From Pseudomonadota bacterium (GTDB lineage Bacteria; Pseudomonadota; Gammaproteobacteria; JAKAQQ01), in the NCBI GenBank assembly GCA_021798115.1, contig JAJZYM010000001.1:108421-172420 (forward strand): DNA of 64,000 nucleotides, in the 5' to 3' direction. A program made the position numbers and the translations under genes. The notes beneath the pieces are model-generated. The model saw only the letters and a list, made by a program, of their open reading frames with translations, did no database searches and had not been told where the DNA came from. The stretch's first letter is position 1. Each line of letters opens with the position of its first letter. This document shows positions 25,285-34,003 of the stretch, piece after piece.

Positions 25285-25517
25285 CGCGGATCTCCCTGCC
25301 CTCCGGTGCCGGTATTCTGTTCGTCCCCGGCGACCTTCTCGAGCGCACCGAGCCCGACTTCACGGTCGAGATCGGCCCGCACGTTTGACCACAGTCTCCG
25401 CATCCGCCCCACCCACAGACCCACCCGCCGTGCCAGCGAAGGGATCTCGTCCGGCCCAAGGACGAGAAGGGCCAGAAACAGGAGAATCAGGATCTCGCTG
25501 TCGCCGAGATCAAACAC
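25281..25517 (-). CDS. tatB: Sec-independent translocase subunit TatB
   Basis: A 78-residue TatB: N-terminal membrane helix (EILILLFLALLVLGPDEIP) ending in the LGP hinge, then an amphipathic helix (LARRVGLWVGRMRR) and a short acidic tail. It is short for TatB, but the position between tatA and tatC supports the call over TatA. The GPDE sequence after the membrane helix is typical of TatB, where TatA has an FG hinge. Confidence 0.85.
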   Translation of the reverse strand: MFDLGDSEILILLFLALLVLGPDEIPSLARRVGLWVGRMRRLWSNVRADLDREVGLGALEKVAGDEQNTGTGGQGDPR

Positions 25518-25596
25518 GAGCGCTCTCCTCAGCCGCTACGGAAGACGGACTGTGTAAGGAAGCAACGATGGGCTCGCGCGGGACCCCGGCCGACGT

Positions 25597-25827
25597 TCAG
25601 GGGGCGCGGGGAGGAGGAGACGACGAGCCGGCTTCCGCCGTCTCGTTCTTTCGCTCCTCGGGTTTGCGTTCTTCGTCCTTGTGCTCGCCTTGCAGGCCTT
25701 CACGGAAACTTCGAACCGCCGCCGCCAGATCGGATCCGACGTTCTTGAGTTTTCCGGTCCCAAAAATCATGGCGACGATGATCAGGAGGATGATGAGATG
25801 CCAGATGCTGAATCCATCGAGACCCAT
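25597..25827 (-). CDS. tatA: Sec-independent translocase subunit TatA
   Basis: A 76-residue TatA: short N-terminus MGLDGFSIWHL, membrane helix LIILLIIVAMIFG with the FG hinge, amphipathic helix TGKLKNVGSDLAAAVRSFREG and a charged, low-complexity tail. ATG 25827 is chosen over a start seven codons upstream because a GGAGG lies just before it. It oligomerises to form the translocation pore. A 79-base gap separates it from tatB. Confidence 0.9.
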   Translation of the reverse strand: MGLDGFSIWHLIILLIIVAMIFGTGKLKNVGSDLAAAVRSFREGLQGEHKDEERKPEERKNETAEAGSSSPPPRAP

Positions 25828-25879
25828 CGGACTCGCCTCCAGCCGCAACGCGGCACACGCACACTGAACTCTGTCTATT

Positions 25880-26341
25880 CTACTCCTGTGTGGTGGTGGC
25901 GGTCAGCCGGCAGACGAAAGGGACGGGCCCGTCGTGTTCCGCCGCAATCCGCATCGCCGCTCCAAAACGACCGCTGGCAACACGCCCGCTGTGGAGATGC
26001 TTGAGGCGCTCACACAACCTCTCAAAGAGCTCGCGGGCGCGGGCGGGGGGGGCTGCAGCGCCAAAATCGAGTCGTCCGCTCGCCGCCGCCTCGGCCGTGA
26101 GAACGAAGGCCGGAACGAGCAGGATCTCCGCCGCGCTCTCGGCACAAGCGCAGGCCAAGCGTCCGCTCCTGTCGGGGAAGACCCGAAGGGTCAGCAGGCG
26201 GCGCGCGCCCTCCCCCACGAGCGCATCTGTGTCCTCACGGACGAACCCCACCTGGACCAAAAGCCCCGGGCCGATGGCGCCGAGCGTTTCGCTCCCGCAG
26301 CGGACCGCGGCCGCGCGCACGCGCTCGACGAGAAAAATCAT
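25880..26341 (-). CDS. dtd: Divergent D-aminoacyl-tRNA deacylase (DTD) family protein
   Basis: A 153-residue DTD-family protein, normally removing D-amino acids or glycine from mischarged tRNA. Overall alignment is good: MIFLVERVRAAAV, GAIGPGLLVQVGF, LTLRVFPDRSGRL, SGRFGAAM and the C-terminal DGPVPF. However the active-site motif SQFTL is replaced by PAFVL, and the N of NxGP is His. The Gly-Pro pair used for chirality checking is kept. It starts the operon with tatABC. Either activity is altered or this is a paralog; another DTD elsewhere in the genome is possible. Confidence 0.75.
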   Translation of the reverse strand: MIFLVERVRAAAVRCGSETLGAIGPGLLVQVGFVREDTDALVGEGARRLLTLRVFPDRSGRLACACAESAAEILLVPAFVLTAEAAASGRLDFGAAAPPARARELFERLCERLKHLHSGRVASGRFGAAMRIAAEHDGPVPFVCRLTATTTQE

Positions 26342-26566
26342 GAACCACCCTCCGCGGCCGCACATCACCTTTCTGGCCTTTCGAGGATAACATCCTCACC
26401 CGAAGCGCAATCCCAACGCTTTCGCGTTCCTCCGTCGCGCAGCAGCGTCGTCGCCGATCCCGCCCCGGCAGCGTGACGGGAGAGCCTCCGTCCGACCCCT
26501 GAGCCCCGCGAAGGCCGCCCGACCCTCTCGTACAATGGGCTTTTCCGAACCCTCGTCCGAGCTCCG

Positions 26567-27562
26567 ATGGCGACCCCGGATCACCCTTCGCCCTCGCGCG
26601 GTCGGCTCGTACTCGCTTTCGCCGTGGCCTACCTGATCTGGGGGACCACCTACGCTGCCATCCGGATCGGCGTCCTCGCCTGGCCACCTTTTCTCTTCGT
26701 CGGTCTGCGCTTCACCCTCGCGGGCGTCGTCCTTCTCGGTTTTGCCCGCTTGCGCGGCGAGAAGCTCCTCCTGCCGCGCGCCTCGTGGCCTCCGATCCTG
26801 ATCTTGGCCGTGCTCCTCATCGCCGTCTCGAACGGCCTGGCCTCGTGGAGTGAGGTCAGTGTCCCGTCGGACGAAACGGCGCTTCTCGGCGCGACGACCG
26901 CTCTGTGGATCACCGGTCTTGGGGCGCTCGGACCGCACGGAACCCGCCTCAAACGTCGAGGCATTGTGGCTCTGTTTCTGGGTCTCGTCGGCTCTGTCCT
27001 GTTGCTTGCACCACGGAACGGCTGGCACGCCGTGCCGCTCGCCGGTTACGTTGCGATCATGCTTTCGAATCTCGCCTGGGCGACGGGGGTCCTTTACGGG
27101 CGCCGCCCCCGGGCCGCCGCCCTTCCTCTTCTCACCGGGGCCGGCTGGCAGATGCTCACGGGAGGCGCTCTCCTCCTCGTGGCCGGATGGTCTCTCGGGG
27201 AAACCCAAACGTTTTCCTGGTCGCTTCCGGGATTTCTCACCATGCTCTATCTTGCGCTGGCGGCCTCCACCCTCACCTACACCGCCTATCTCTGGCTGGT
27301 TCCCCGGGTCAGCCCCCTCGCGCTCGGGAGCGTCAACTACATCAATCCCCTGGTCGCCGTGGTCTGCGGCTGGTGGCTTCTCGGCGAACGGCTCGATGGG
27401 CTTGAGATCGTGGGCGGGGCCGTCGTTCTTCTCTCCGTCGTGCTCGCCATCCCGAACCAACGAAAATCCCGGCCAGGACCGCAGCCCCCCACCCCCGGCC
27501 CCTCTCCCCTGACGGGGGAGGCCGTTCTTGGAACGTCCGTCCTGGGAGAGGGCGGGCCCTGA
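26567..27562 (+). CDS. EamA/DMT-family transporter
   Basis: A 331-residue drug/metabolite transporter-superfamily permease with ten predicted membrane segments in two EamA repeats. Diagnostic pieces are YLIWGTTYAAIRIGVLAWPP near residue 22, ALLGATTALWITG near 105 and, in the second repeat, NYINPLVAVVCGWWLLGERL near 260. Such carriers export metabolites or amino acids; the substrate is not predictable. A -10 element TACAAT is at 26531-26536. The C-terminus is Pro/Gly-rich. It converges with the GT39 gene, five bases apart. Confidence 0.85.
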   Translation: MATPDHPSPSRGRLVLAFAVAYLIWGTTYAAIRIGVLAWPPFLFVGLRFTLAGVVLLGFARLRGEKLLLPRASWPPILILAVLLIAVSNGLASWSEVSVPSDETALLGATTALWITGLGALGPHGTRLKRRGIVALFLGLVGSVLLLAPRNGWHAVPLAGYVAIMLSNLAWATGVLYGRRPRAAALPLLTGAGWQMLTGGALLLVAGWSLGETQTFSWSLPGFLTMLYLALAASTLTYTAYLWLVPRVSPLALGSVNYINPLVAVVCGWWLLGERLDGLEIVGGAVVLLSVVLAIPNQRKSRPGPQPPTPGPSPLTGEAVLGTSVLGEGGP

Positions 27563-27567
27563 GCGGC

Positions 27568-29178
27568 TCAATCCGTGTCGAAGCGATCAAGCCAGCTGCG
27601 TGGAGGCGGCGGCGGAGTCATCGGCTCCGGCATCCCTAGGGCCGGTGGCAGGATCTCATAGAGAGTCAAACCTCCCTGGGCCGGGATGGTCAACAGAGGG
27701 CGGAACCACGGGGATTGCGGCGCGGGGACAAGTTCAAGAGATGGGGGTGGGTGATTCGCCGCCGGGAGAAGGGCATCGGGAACGAGGAGATAAGTTCCGG
27801 CGGCAAAGCGTTTCTCGTGAAGATCCCGGTAGAGTGCGCGGGCCGAACGCACCCACGGGAAAGGCCCGCCCGTGACGGGCTCGAGCTCGTAGACCGTGGG
27901 CGGCTGCGGCCAGGTGTAGCTCACAAGAAGCCCCGGGTGGGCCTTGATCCAGGAACGAAGCCGCGGAAGACCGCGGAAGGTCTCGGGTGTCGGCACCACA
28001 AGCCACGGGCGAGTGAGTCCGCTCAAAACAAAGACGAAGACGAGAGCGATCAGGGTGAGGACCACCACCGAAAGTCCGCGGAAGACACGGTCCACGAATG
28101 TGGAAAGACGCCCCGGAAGCTCGCTCAGGGAAAGAAGAGCCAGGGCGGCCAGCGCCGGTGCTGCCGGGAGGAGGTATTTGCTCTGCTTGGAGACGGCAAG
28201 CGAAAAGAAGACGATCGTCCAAAGCGCCCAGACTCCAAGAATCCTCCACGCCGGCTCACGGCGGTGACGCCAGAGGAGAAAAAACGCCCAGGGGAGAAGG
28301 AGGGACCAGGGAGCAAAGTCGCCCCAGATCGTGTGCGCATAAAAGAAGACACCGTGGAAGTGGTCGATCCCCTGTGTGTAGCGGGTGAAATTCTGGTAAA
28401 CGAACGTCGCCCGATCGAACGCCCAGCCGATCTGCAGGCCGCAGGCCACCGCCCAGAGAGCGAGGGGTGTGAGCGCAAGAATCACCCCCCGAAAGGGGCG
28501 GAGGGGAGCGAGTTCGCTCCAAAGCGTCCGCCACCACGGCGGAGACCAGGGACGAAACGAGCCCATATCGCCGAGGAGATCGAGACCCATCGCCGGCAGC
28601 GTGATCGCGAGACCCACCGGCCCCTTGGCCAAGGTGGCCACTGCAGCCCCCGCCCACAGCTCCCAGGGGAACCCGCGCCCGGAACCTCGGCGCAGACGCA
28701 CATAGCCCGTGTAGGCGACGAGCACTCCGAGCGAGAGCCAGCTGTCGGTGTGCGCGAGAAAGAAATTGTAGAGAGCGATCGGAAGCGCCCCGAGAACCAC
28801 GGGGAAAAGGGTGATGAAGCGCTCTGGAAGAGCAAGGCTCCGGGTCAAACGTCGGGCGAAGAACAGCCAGAGAAAGTAGGCGGCCATGCCGGGAACGCGA
28901 ACCGCGGCCACCAACGGGAGGCCCGTTGCGCGTGCGAGGGCGGCCAGCCAGTAGTAGAGCGGCGGGTACTCGACGTAGGGAACCCCGTTGATCGTGGGGA
29001 CGAGAAAATTTCCGCGCGCGAACATCTCGCGCACGATCTCGGCAAAACGTGGCTCGGTCGCAGGAATCGGCCCGTAACCAAAGAGCCCGATCGCCCAGGC
29101 GAGCGCGAAGAGGACGAGCGCCGCGTCGACGACGCGGCGGAGACGACGGTCGGCTTCGGTGAGAGTCGCGTCGGACAC
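27568..29178 (-). CDS. GT39-family (ArnT/PMT-like) membrane glycosyltransferase
   Basis: A 536-residue integral membrane enzyme using a polyprenyl-linked sugar donor. The first loop carries the catalytic acidic motif ATEPRFAEIVREM near residue 40. Next is a GVPYVEYPPLYYWL segment typical of PMT/ArnT proteins near 65, and about ten membrane helices follow. The C-terminal 110 residues form a periplasmic domain. It could glycosylate lipid A (aminoarabinose-type), cell-surface polymers or proteins; no arn genes are nearby, so the acceptor is open. GTG 29178 is the start. Confidence 0.8.
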   Translation of the reverse strand: MSDATLTEADRRLRRVVDAALVLFALAWAIGLFGYGPIPATEPRFAEIVREMFARGNFLVPTINGVPYVEYPPLYYWLAALARATGLPLVAAVRVPGMAAYFLWLFFARRLTRSLALPERFITLFPVVLGALPIALYNFFLAHTDSWLSLGVLVAYTGYVRLRRGSGRGFPWELWAGAAVATLAKGPVGLAITLPAMGLDLLGDMGSFRPWSPPWWRTLWSELAPLRPFRGVILALTPLALWAVACGLQIGWAFDRATFVYQNFTRYTQGIDHFHGVFFYAHTIWGDFAPWSLLLPWAFFLLWRHRREPAWRILGVWALWTIVFFSLAVSKQSKYLLPAAPALAALALLSLSELPGRLSTFVDRVFRGLSVVVLTLIALVFVFVLSGLTRPWLVVPTPETFRGLPRLRSWIKAHPGLLVSYTWPQPPTVYELEPVTGGPFPWVRSARALYRDLHEKRFAAGTYLLVPDALLPAANHPPPSLELVPAPQSPWFRPLLTIPAQGGLTLYEILPPALGMPEPMTPPPPPRSWLDRFDTD

Positions 29179-29245
29179 GGGTCAGGACGAAGAAAGCGGT
29201 CTTTCAGGATAACCGAGCCGCCTACCGTGGAGCTATGCTGCATCC

Positions 29246-30103
29246 ATGGTCAACTACCGCCACCGCCACCACGCCGGCTCGGTGCATGATCTCGTCAAAC
29301 ATCTGGCGCTCGTGACCCTGCTCCGGCGCCTCAACGAACGAGCGGCGCCCTGGTGCTTTCTCGACACGCACGCCGGCGAAGGCTGGTACGAGCTCGCGGG
29401 CTCGGACACCAGCGAAGCCGAAGAGGGGATCGGGGGCCTCCTGGCCCGCGAACGGGCGATCCGTCACCCGCTCCTCCTCGCTTTTGCGGAGCTGCTACGC
29501 GCCTTCGCCGGTCCGGGGAATCCGCCCGCACGCTATCCGGGATCGCCAGCGCTGGCCGCGCTCCTCGCACGCCCCTCCGACCAACTGATCCTCGTCGACA
29601 CCACCGTCACGCCGCGCCTGCCGTTTCCCACCCCAGTGGGCGGCGCACGCATACACGTCCACCGGCGCGACGGCTTCGAGGCCCTCGAAGGGCTCCTCCC
29701 ACCGGCCGAGGGTCGCGGTCTCGTCCTCGTCGACCCCCCCTACGAGAAGCGCGACGAAAGCTCCCGCCTCGCCGACGGTCTGCCCCGTGCCGTCCGTCGT
29801 TTCCCCGCCGGTCGTTTCCTGGCCTGGTACCCGTTGAGCCGCCGCGTCGTCCCGCCGCGTCTCCGCGGCGGGACGGAGGCGGACGAGATCCTGCGTCTCG
29901 AGGCTGTCTGGGACGCCCACGCCGCTGTGCGAGGCACCGGCTTGATCATCGTGCGTCCGAGCGAAGAGTGCCGCGGGGCACTTCTCGAGGCCTGTCAGGA
30001 ACTCCTCACACTTCTCGGGCGGCCCGCCCAGATCACGGTGCGTGTCGAGGGGGGCGGCACGGAACGTCGCGCGCACACCCCCCGACACCCGGGGGCGCGG
30101 TGA
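29246..30103 (+). CDS. rlmJ: 23S rRNA (adenine-2030-N6)-methyltransferase RlmJ
   Basis: A 285-residue RlmJ-family enzyme, methylating A2030 of 23S rRNA with S-adenosylmethionine. The N-terminus NYRHRHHAGSVHDLVKHLAL is characteristic. FLDTHAGEGWY near residue 43 binds the cofactor and the catalytic motif is VDPPYEKRDE near 163. A C-terminal FLAWYPLSRR segment near 190 is also typical. Its stop overlaps the following gene as GTGA. Confidence 0.95.
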   Translation: MVNYRHRHHAGSVHDLVKHLALVTLLRRLNERAAPWCFLDTHAGEGWYELAGSDTSEAEEGIGGLLARERAIRHPLLLAFAELLRAFAGPGNPPARYPGSPALAALLARPSDQLILVDTTVTPRLPFPTPVGGARIHVHRRDGFEALEGLLPPAEGRGLVLVDPPYEKRDESSRLADGLPRAVRRFPAGRFLAWYPLSRRVVPPRLRGGTEADEILRLEAVWDAHAAVRGTGLIIVRPSEECRGALLEACQELLTLLGRPAQITVRVEGGGTERRAHTPRHPGAR

Positions 30104-30495
30104 TCGATCGTGCGGCCGTTCTTCTCGTGCTCGCGGTACACCTTGCGGTCATCGTTTTCAATGTCGCCGGGCTCATCCTCATCCCGCTGGGCGCAAGGCG
30201 CGGCTGGCGGTTCGTCCGGAGACGGGACCTCCGGCTCCTCCACCTGCTCTCCCTCACGGTGGTTGCGCTCCAAGCGGTCCTCGGCCGCGCGTGCTTCCTC
30301 ACGATCCTTCAATCGCGGCTCGAGGGACGCGTGGGGCGCACGCCGCCTCTTCTGGCACATTGGATCGACCGGGTGATCTATTGGCCTCTGCCGCTCGCGT
30401 TCTTCACCGCTCTTTACGTGGCAGTGTGGATTTACGTCCTCGCGCTCTGGTATTTCGTACCGCCGGGGAGGTCGGGCGCAAAGGGCTCTCCTTGA
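30100..30495 (+). CDS. DUF2784-family small membrane protein
   Basis: A 131-residue protein with four predicted membrane segments. The DUF2784 pattern is visible: VHLAVIVFNVAGLILIPLG near residue 15, LRLLHLLSLTVVALQAVLGRACFLT near 50-72, and YWPLPLAFFTALYVAVW near 95. Function is unknown. GTG 30100 overlaps the rlmJ stop by four bases. Its last 92 bases are antisense to the 3' end of the dehydrogenase gene. Confidence 0.75.
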   Translation: MIDRAAVLLVLAVHLAVIVFNVAGLILIPLGARRGWRFVRRRDLRLLHLLSLTVVALQAVLGRACFLTILQSRLEGRVGRTPPLLAHWIDRVIYWPLPLAFFTALYVAVWIYVLALWYFVPPGRSGAKGSP

Positions 30496-32773
30496 GCAGC
30501 CGGCAGAGCGTCCGCTCAACGTCCTCTTCGCGCACGAGGACATGGTCGGCGGCGGGCCCGAGCGGAATGTAGACATCCTCTCCCGTGAGCCTCTCCTTCG
30601 ACCCCTTGTAACCGGCCTCGTCAAGGAGCGTGAAGATCTCCTCGGCCACGCCGCCTGTCCGTCGCCCCTCGTCGACGACGAGAACCGCTGCGCGGCCCGC
30701 GCTCTCGCGCACCAGCACGTCGGCGTTGAGCGGCTTGAGCCAAAGAAGATCGACGATGCGGATCGCCGGGGCTCCCGCCCGGCGCAGACGCTCGGCGGCG
30801 CGCAGCGTGAAGTACGTTCCGTTGCCGTAGGTGAAGACGACGAGCGACGCATCGTCCGGCCCGTAGATCCGCGGGCTTCCCACCGCCTGGGCCTCCCCGG
30901 GCGCAGGGTAGGCAGCGAGCCAGCCGCCGTCCTTTTCCTCGTAGAGATCCTTCGTCATGTAAAGCGCAATGGGTTCGAGGAAGACCGCCACACGTCCGTC
31001 GACCCGCGCGAGAGCGAACAGGGTGCGGAGAACACGCACCGCATCATCCCCACGTCCGGCGGTCGCCACAACGAGCCCCGGAATGTCGCGCAGCGCGGTG
31101 ATGGAGTTGTCGTTGTGGAAATGCCCGCCAAAACCCTTTTGATAGGCCAGCCCCGGAAGGCGGAGAACAAAACCATTGCGGAACTTCCCGGCGGAAAAGT
31201 ACTGCAAAGAACAGGCTTCCCCGCGGATCTGGTCGCAGGCGTTGTGAAAATAGGCGAGATATTGGATCTCGGGGACGGGCAGAAGGCCGAGGTGGGCGGC
31301 TCCCTGGGCAAGCCCGAGGATGGTCGTCTCGTCCAGGAGGGTGTTGAAGACACGTGCGGGCCCGAAACGGGCATGCAGCCCTGCGGTCACGGTGTAGACC
31401 CCACCCTTGCGGGCCACGTCCTCACCGAAGACCACGGCTTCGGGACGCTGGGCCAGAAGATCAAACAGGGCCGCGTTGATCTGCCGCGCAAGATGGCGGG
31501 GCGGTTGCTTCTCGGGAAGAGCCGCCTCTCCGCCGAAGGCTTCCACCCGCCTCTCGGGGGCGGCCAGCCGCGTCGCCTCGCGCATCACCTCCTCCGCGTG
31601 GTAGGGCGCGAGAGGGGCGATCACCTCCGCGGCCGAGGCCAGTTTCGGACGCCCGAGAACGTCTTCCGCACGGGTCTCGATCTCGCGGCGAATCGCCTCG
31701 TAACGATCGAGAAGCCACTCCGGATCGACCGCCCCGAGAGCGCAGGCGCGCGCCGCGCCGACGAGAAGAGGGTCGCATCGCTCGTCCGCTTCGATGTCCG
31801 CCAGGGCACGGTAATCGGTCTCGGTATCGGTCCCGGCGTGCCCGAGGAGCCGTACGACCCGAAGACGGAGGAACACCGGCCTGCGACTGCTCCGGCAGAG
31901 GTCGAGCGCGCGGCGGCTCGCCTCGTAGGCGGCGACGGGGTCGAGTCCGTCGGCCTCCACGTAGGCGGTCGCGGGCCGGGCGCTCATGCCTGCCCGCACC
32001 CAGTCCCGCGGGGTCGGAACCGAGATGCCGTAGCCGTTGTCTTCGCAAACCCAGAGCACCGGGCAGGGGAGCCCCTGATACGCCGTCCACGAGGCGGCGT
32101 TGAACGCCGCCTGGGCGCTTGCGTGGTTGACGCTCGCGTCGCCGAAACTCACCATCACGACCGCGTCGGGTGCCCCCCCCGCCACACCGACCCGATACGC
32201 GTGCGCGAGGAGAGCGGCGGTTCCGCAGCCCTTCGGTAGATGGCTGGCGATCGTGCTCGTCTGCGGAGGCACACCGAGTTCCGCACTTCCCCAGACCTTG
32301 TGCCGACCCCCACTCACCGGGTCCTCGGAGCTGGCGACCAGACCCAGAAGAACTTCCCGCACGAGGTCGAGACCCGGCTTCTTGCGCGCCCGCTCGAACA
32401 TGAAGGCCCCGCTCCGGTAGTGGAGGAACACGCGGTCGTCCAGTCGCAGCAGGCGTCCCAGCACCGCGTTGCCCTCGTGTCCCGCTCCCCCGATGGTGTA
32501 GTAGCCGGCCTGGCGGAGGCGAAGCTCACGGGCCACGTAGTCGAGTCGACGTGCGCGCATCTGGGACTCGAGAATCTCACGCAAGGCCCCGGCGGTGAGT
32601 GTCCCCTCGTCTCCGACAAGCGCCTCCTCGCACAAGAGCGGCCGGCCGGAGGATGGCCACGAGCGCACTGTCTCGGTAAACAGGCTGTCGACCACCCGGT
32701 GGCGGTGGAGGAGACGTGTCGCGCTCTTGAGCAGGGCGGCCGTGGGCCGCGGCGAATCAGAAGGCACTGACAC
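30404..32773 (-). CDS. 2-Oxoacid dehydrogenase E1, fused alpha-beta subunits
   Basis: A 789-residue thiamin-diphosphate enzyme joining both E1 subunits of a branched-chain/2-oxoacid dehydrogenase in one chain. The alpha part (residues 1-400) has GAGHEGNAVLGRLL near 95 and the ThDP motif GDASVNHASAQAAFN near 208. The beta part (from about 430) has VVFGEDVARKGGVYTVT near 450 and a transketolase-like C-terminal domain (VDLLWLKPLNADVLV near 705). It decarboxylates a 2-oxoacid and passes the acyl group to a lipoyl E2; neither E2 nor E3 is nearby. GTG 32773 lies 17 bases inside the preceding gcdH, indicating one transcript. Confidence 0.85.
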   Translation of the reverse strand: MSVPSDSPRPTAALLKSATRLLHRHRVVDSLFTETVRSWPSSGRPLLCEEALVGDEGTLTAGALREILESQMRARRLDYVARELRLRQAGYYTIGGAGHEGNAVLGRLLRLDDRVFLHYRSGAFMFERARKKPGLDLVREVLLGLVASSEDPVSGGRHKVWGSAELGVPPQTSTIASHLPKGCGTAALLAHAYRVGVAGGAPDAVVMVSFGDASVNHASAQAAFNAASWTAYQGLPCPVLWVCEDNGYGISVPTPRDWVRAGMSARPATAYVEADGLDPVAAYEASRRALDLCRSSRRPVFLRLRVVRLLGHAGTDTETDYRALADIEADERCDPLLVGAARACALGAVDPEWLLDRYEAIRREIETRAEDVLGRPKLASAAEVIAPLAPYHAEEVMREATRLAAPERRVEAFGGEAALPEKQPPRHLARQINAALFDLLAQRPEAVVFGEDVARKGGVYTVTAGLHARFGPARVFNTLLDETTILGLAQGAAHLGLLPVPEIQYLAYFHNACDQIRGEACSLQYFSAGKFRNGFVLRLPGLAYQKGFGGHFHNDNSITALRDIPGLVVATAGRGDDAVRVLRTLFALARVDGRVAVFLEPIALYMTKDLYEEKDGGWLAAYPAPGEAQAVGSPRIYGPDDASLVVFTYGNGTYFTLRAAERLRRAGAPAIRIVDLLWLKPLNADVLVRESAGRAAVLVVDEGRRTGGVAEEIFTLLDEAGYKGSKERLTGEDVYIPLGPAADHVLVREEDVERTLCRLLKESPLRPTSPAVRNTRARGRKSTLPRKER

Positions 32774-33914
32774 CGGTGATCTCGCGACCGACAGCGAGCT
32801 CGTGGATCGTCTCCGTACCCTCGTAGGTAATCACCGACTCGAGATTGAGGCTGTGACGGATCGGCGGGAACTCAAGCGTGATCCCCGCCCCGCCGAGAAG
32901 ATCCCGGGCGTCACGGGCTATCTCGAGGGCGCTGCGCACGTTGTTCCATTTGGCAAGAGACACCTGCGCGGGGCGGAGTGCCCCCGCCCGCTTGAGAACA
33001 CCCAGACGGTGGGCAAGGAGCTGCGCGGTAGCGAGTCCCCGGACCATCCGCGCGAGGCGTTGCTGGACGATCTGTTTTTCGGCCAGCGCCCCACCAAAGA
33101 GCCGTCGCTCTGCGGTGTAGGTGCGCGCCGTCTCGAGGCACGCCCGAGCCGCTCCACAGGCTCCCCAAGCAATGCCGTAACGCGCCTGGGTGAGACAGCT
33201 CAAGGGCGCCTTGAGCCCCCGCGCCTCGGGAAGGCGCTGGCGTTCGGGCACACGTACCCCGTCGAGATAGAGTGCCGAAGTGACCGAGGCTCGAAGCGAG
33301 GCCTTGTGTTCGATATCGGTGGCTGCAAAGCCCGCCGTTCCCTTCTCGACGAGAAACCCGAGGACGCCCTCCTCGGCCTGCGCCCAGACGACCGCCACAT
33401 CGGCGATCGATCCGTTCGTGATCCACATCTTGGCCCCGTCCAGGATCCAGTCGCCGCCGCTGCGTCGGGCCCGCGTGCGCATGGCGGCGGGGTCCGATCC
33501 TCCGTGGGGCTCGGTGAGTCCGAAGCAGCCGAGAGCCTCGGCACGCGCCAGGCGCGGAAGCCAGATTTTCTTCTGCTCTTCGCTGCCGTAGGCGTGGATC
33601 GGATACATCACGAGGCTCGATTGCACGGAGACGAAACTCCTGAGTCCGCTGTCGGCGCGCTCGAATTCTTCACACACGAGCCCGTAGGCGACGGGGCCGA
33701 GGCCCGGGCAGCCGTAGCCTTCGAGGCTCGTCCCGAGAACGCCGAGGGCTCCGATCTCCGGCACGAGCTCGCGGGGGAAGCGCCCCTCCTCGAAGGCGGC
33801 CGGGACGAGCGGAAGCGCACGCTCGTCGACGAAGCGAGCCACCGTGGACCGCACCAGTTCTTCCTCAGGCGAGAGTGTCGTGAGGAGATCGAGAAAATCT
33901 TCCGGCGTGGGCAT
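32757..33914 (-). CDS. gcdH: Glutaryl-CoA dehydrogenase-type acyl-CoA dehydrogenase
   Basis: A 385-residue flavoprotein oxidising an acyl-CoA, most like glutaryl-CoA dehydrogenase: SVQSSLVMYPIHAYGSEEQK near residue 95, CFGLTEPHGGSDPAAM near 130, WITNGSIADVAVVWA near 167, and the catalytic Glu in TYEGTETIHELAVGREITG near 368. The enzyme oxidatively decarboxylates glutaryl-CoA to crotonyl-CoA in lysine and tryptophan breakdown. Overlap with the E1 gene suggests a 2-oxoadipate to glutaryl-CoA to crotonyl-CoA sequence, an inference. Other short-chain acyl-CoA dehydrogenases remain possible. Confidence 0.8.
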   Translation of the reverse strand: MPTPEDFLDLLTTLSPEEELVRSTVARFVDERALPLVPAAFEEGRFPRELVPEIGALGVLGTSLEGYGCPGLGPVAYGLVCEEFERADSGLRSFVSVQSSLVMYPIHAYGSEEQKKIWLPRLARAEALGCFGLTEPHGGSDPAAMRTRARRSGGDWILDGAKMWITNGSIADVAVVWAQAEEGVLGFLVEKGTAGFAATDIEHKASLRASVTSALYLDGVRVPERQRLPEARGLKAPLSCLTQARYGIAWGACGAARACLETARTYTAERRLFGGALAEKQIVQQRLARMVRGLATAQLLAHRLGVLKRAGALRPAQVSLAKWNNVRSALEIARDARDLLGGAGITLEFPPIRHSLNLESVITYEGTETIHELAVGREITGVSAF

Positions 33915-34003
33915 GGCGGTTTCGTCCCGACGAACGGGCGTGCGCCCGTGAGGGTGTGGCTTGGGGAAACGCCCCCCGGAACGATGGACCGGGAGGCGCG
34001 GAC

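Noticed and set aside
30542-32239. Long plus-strand open frame antisense to the E1 gene
   Set aside because: No recognisable domain; the minus-strand frame carries the ThDP motif and full-length homology.
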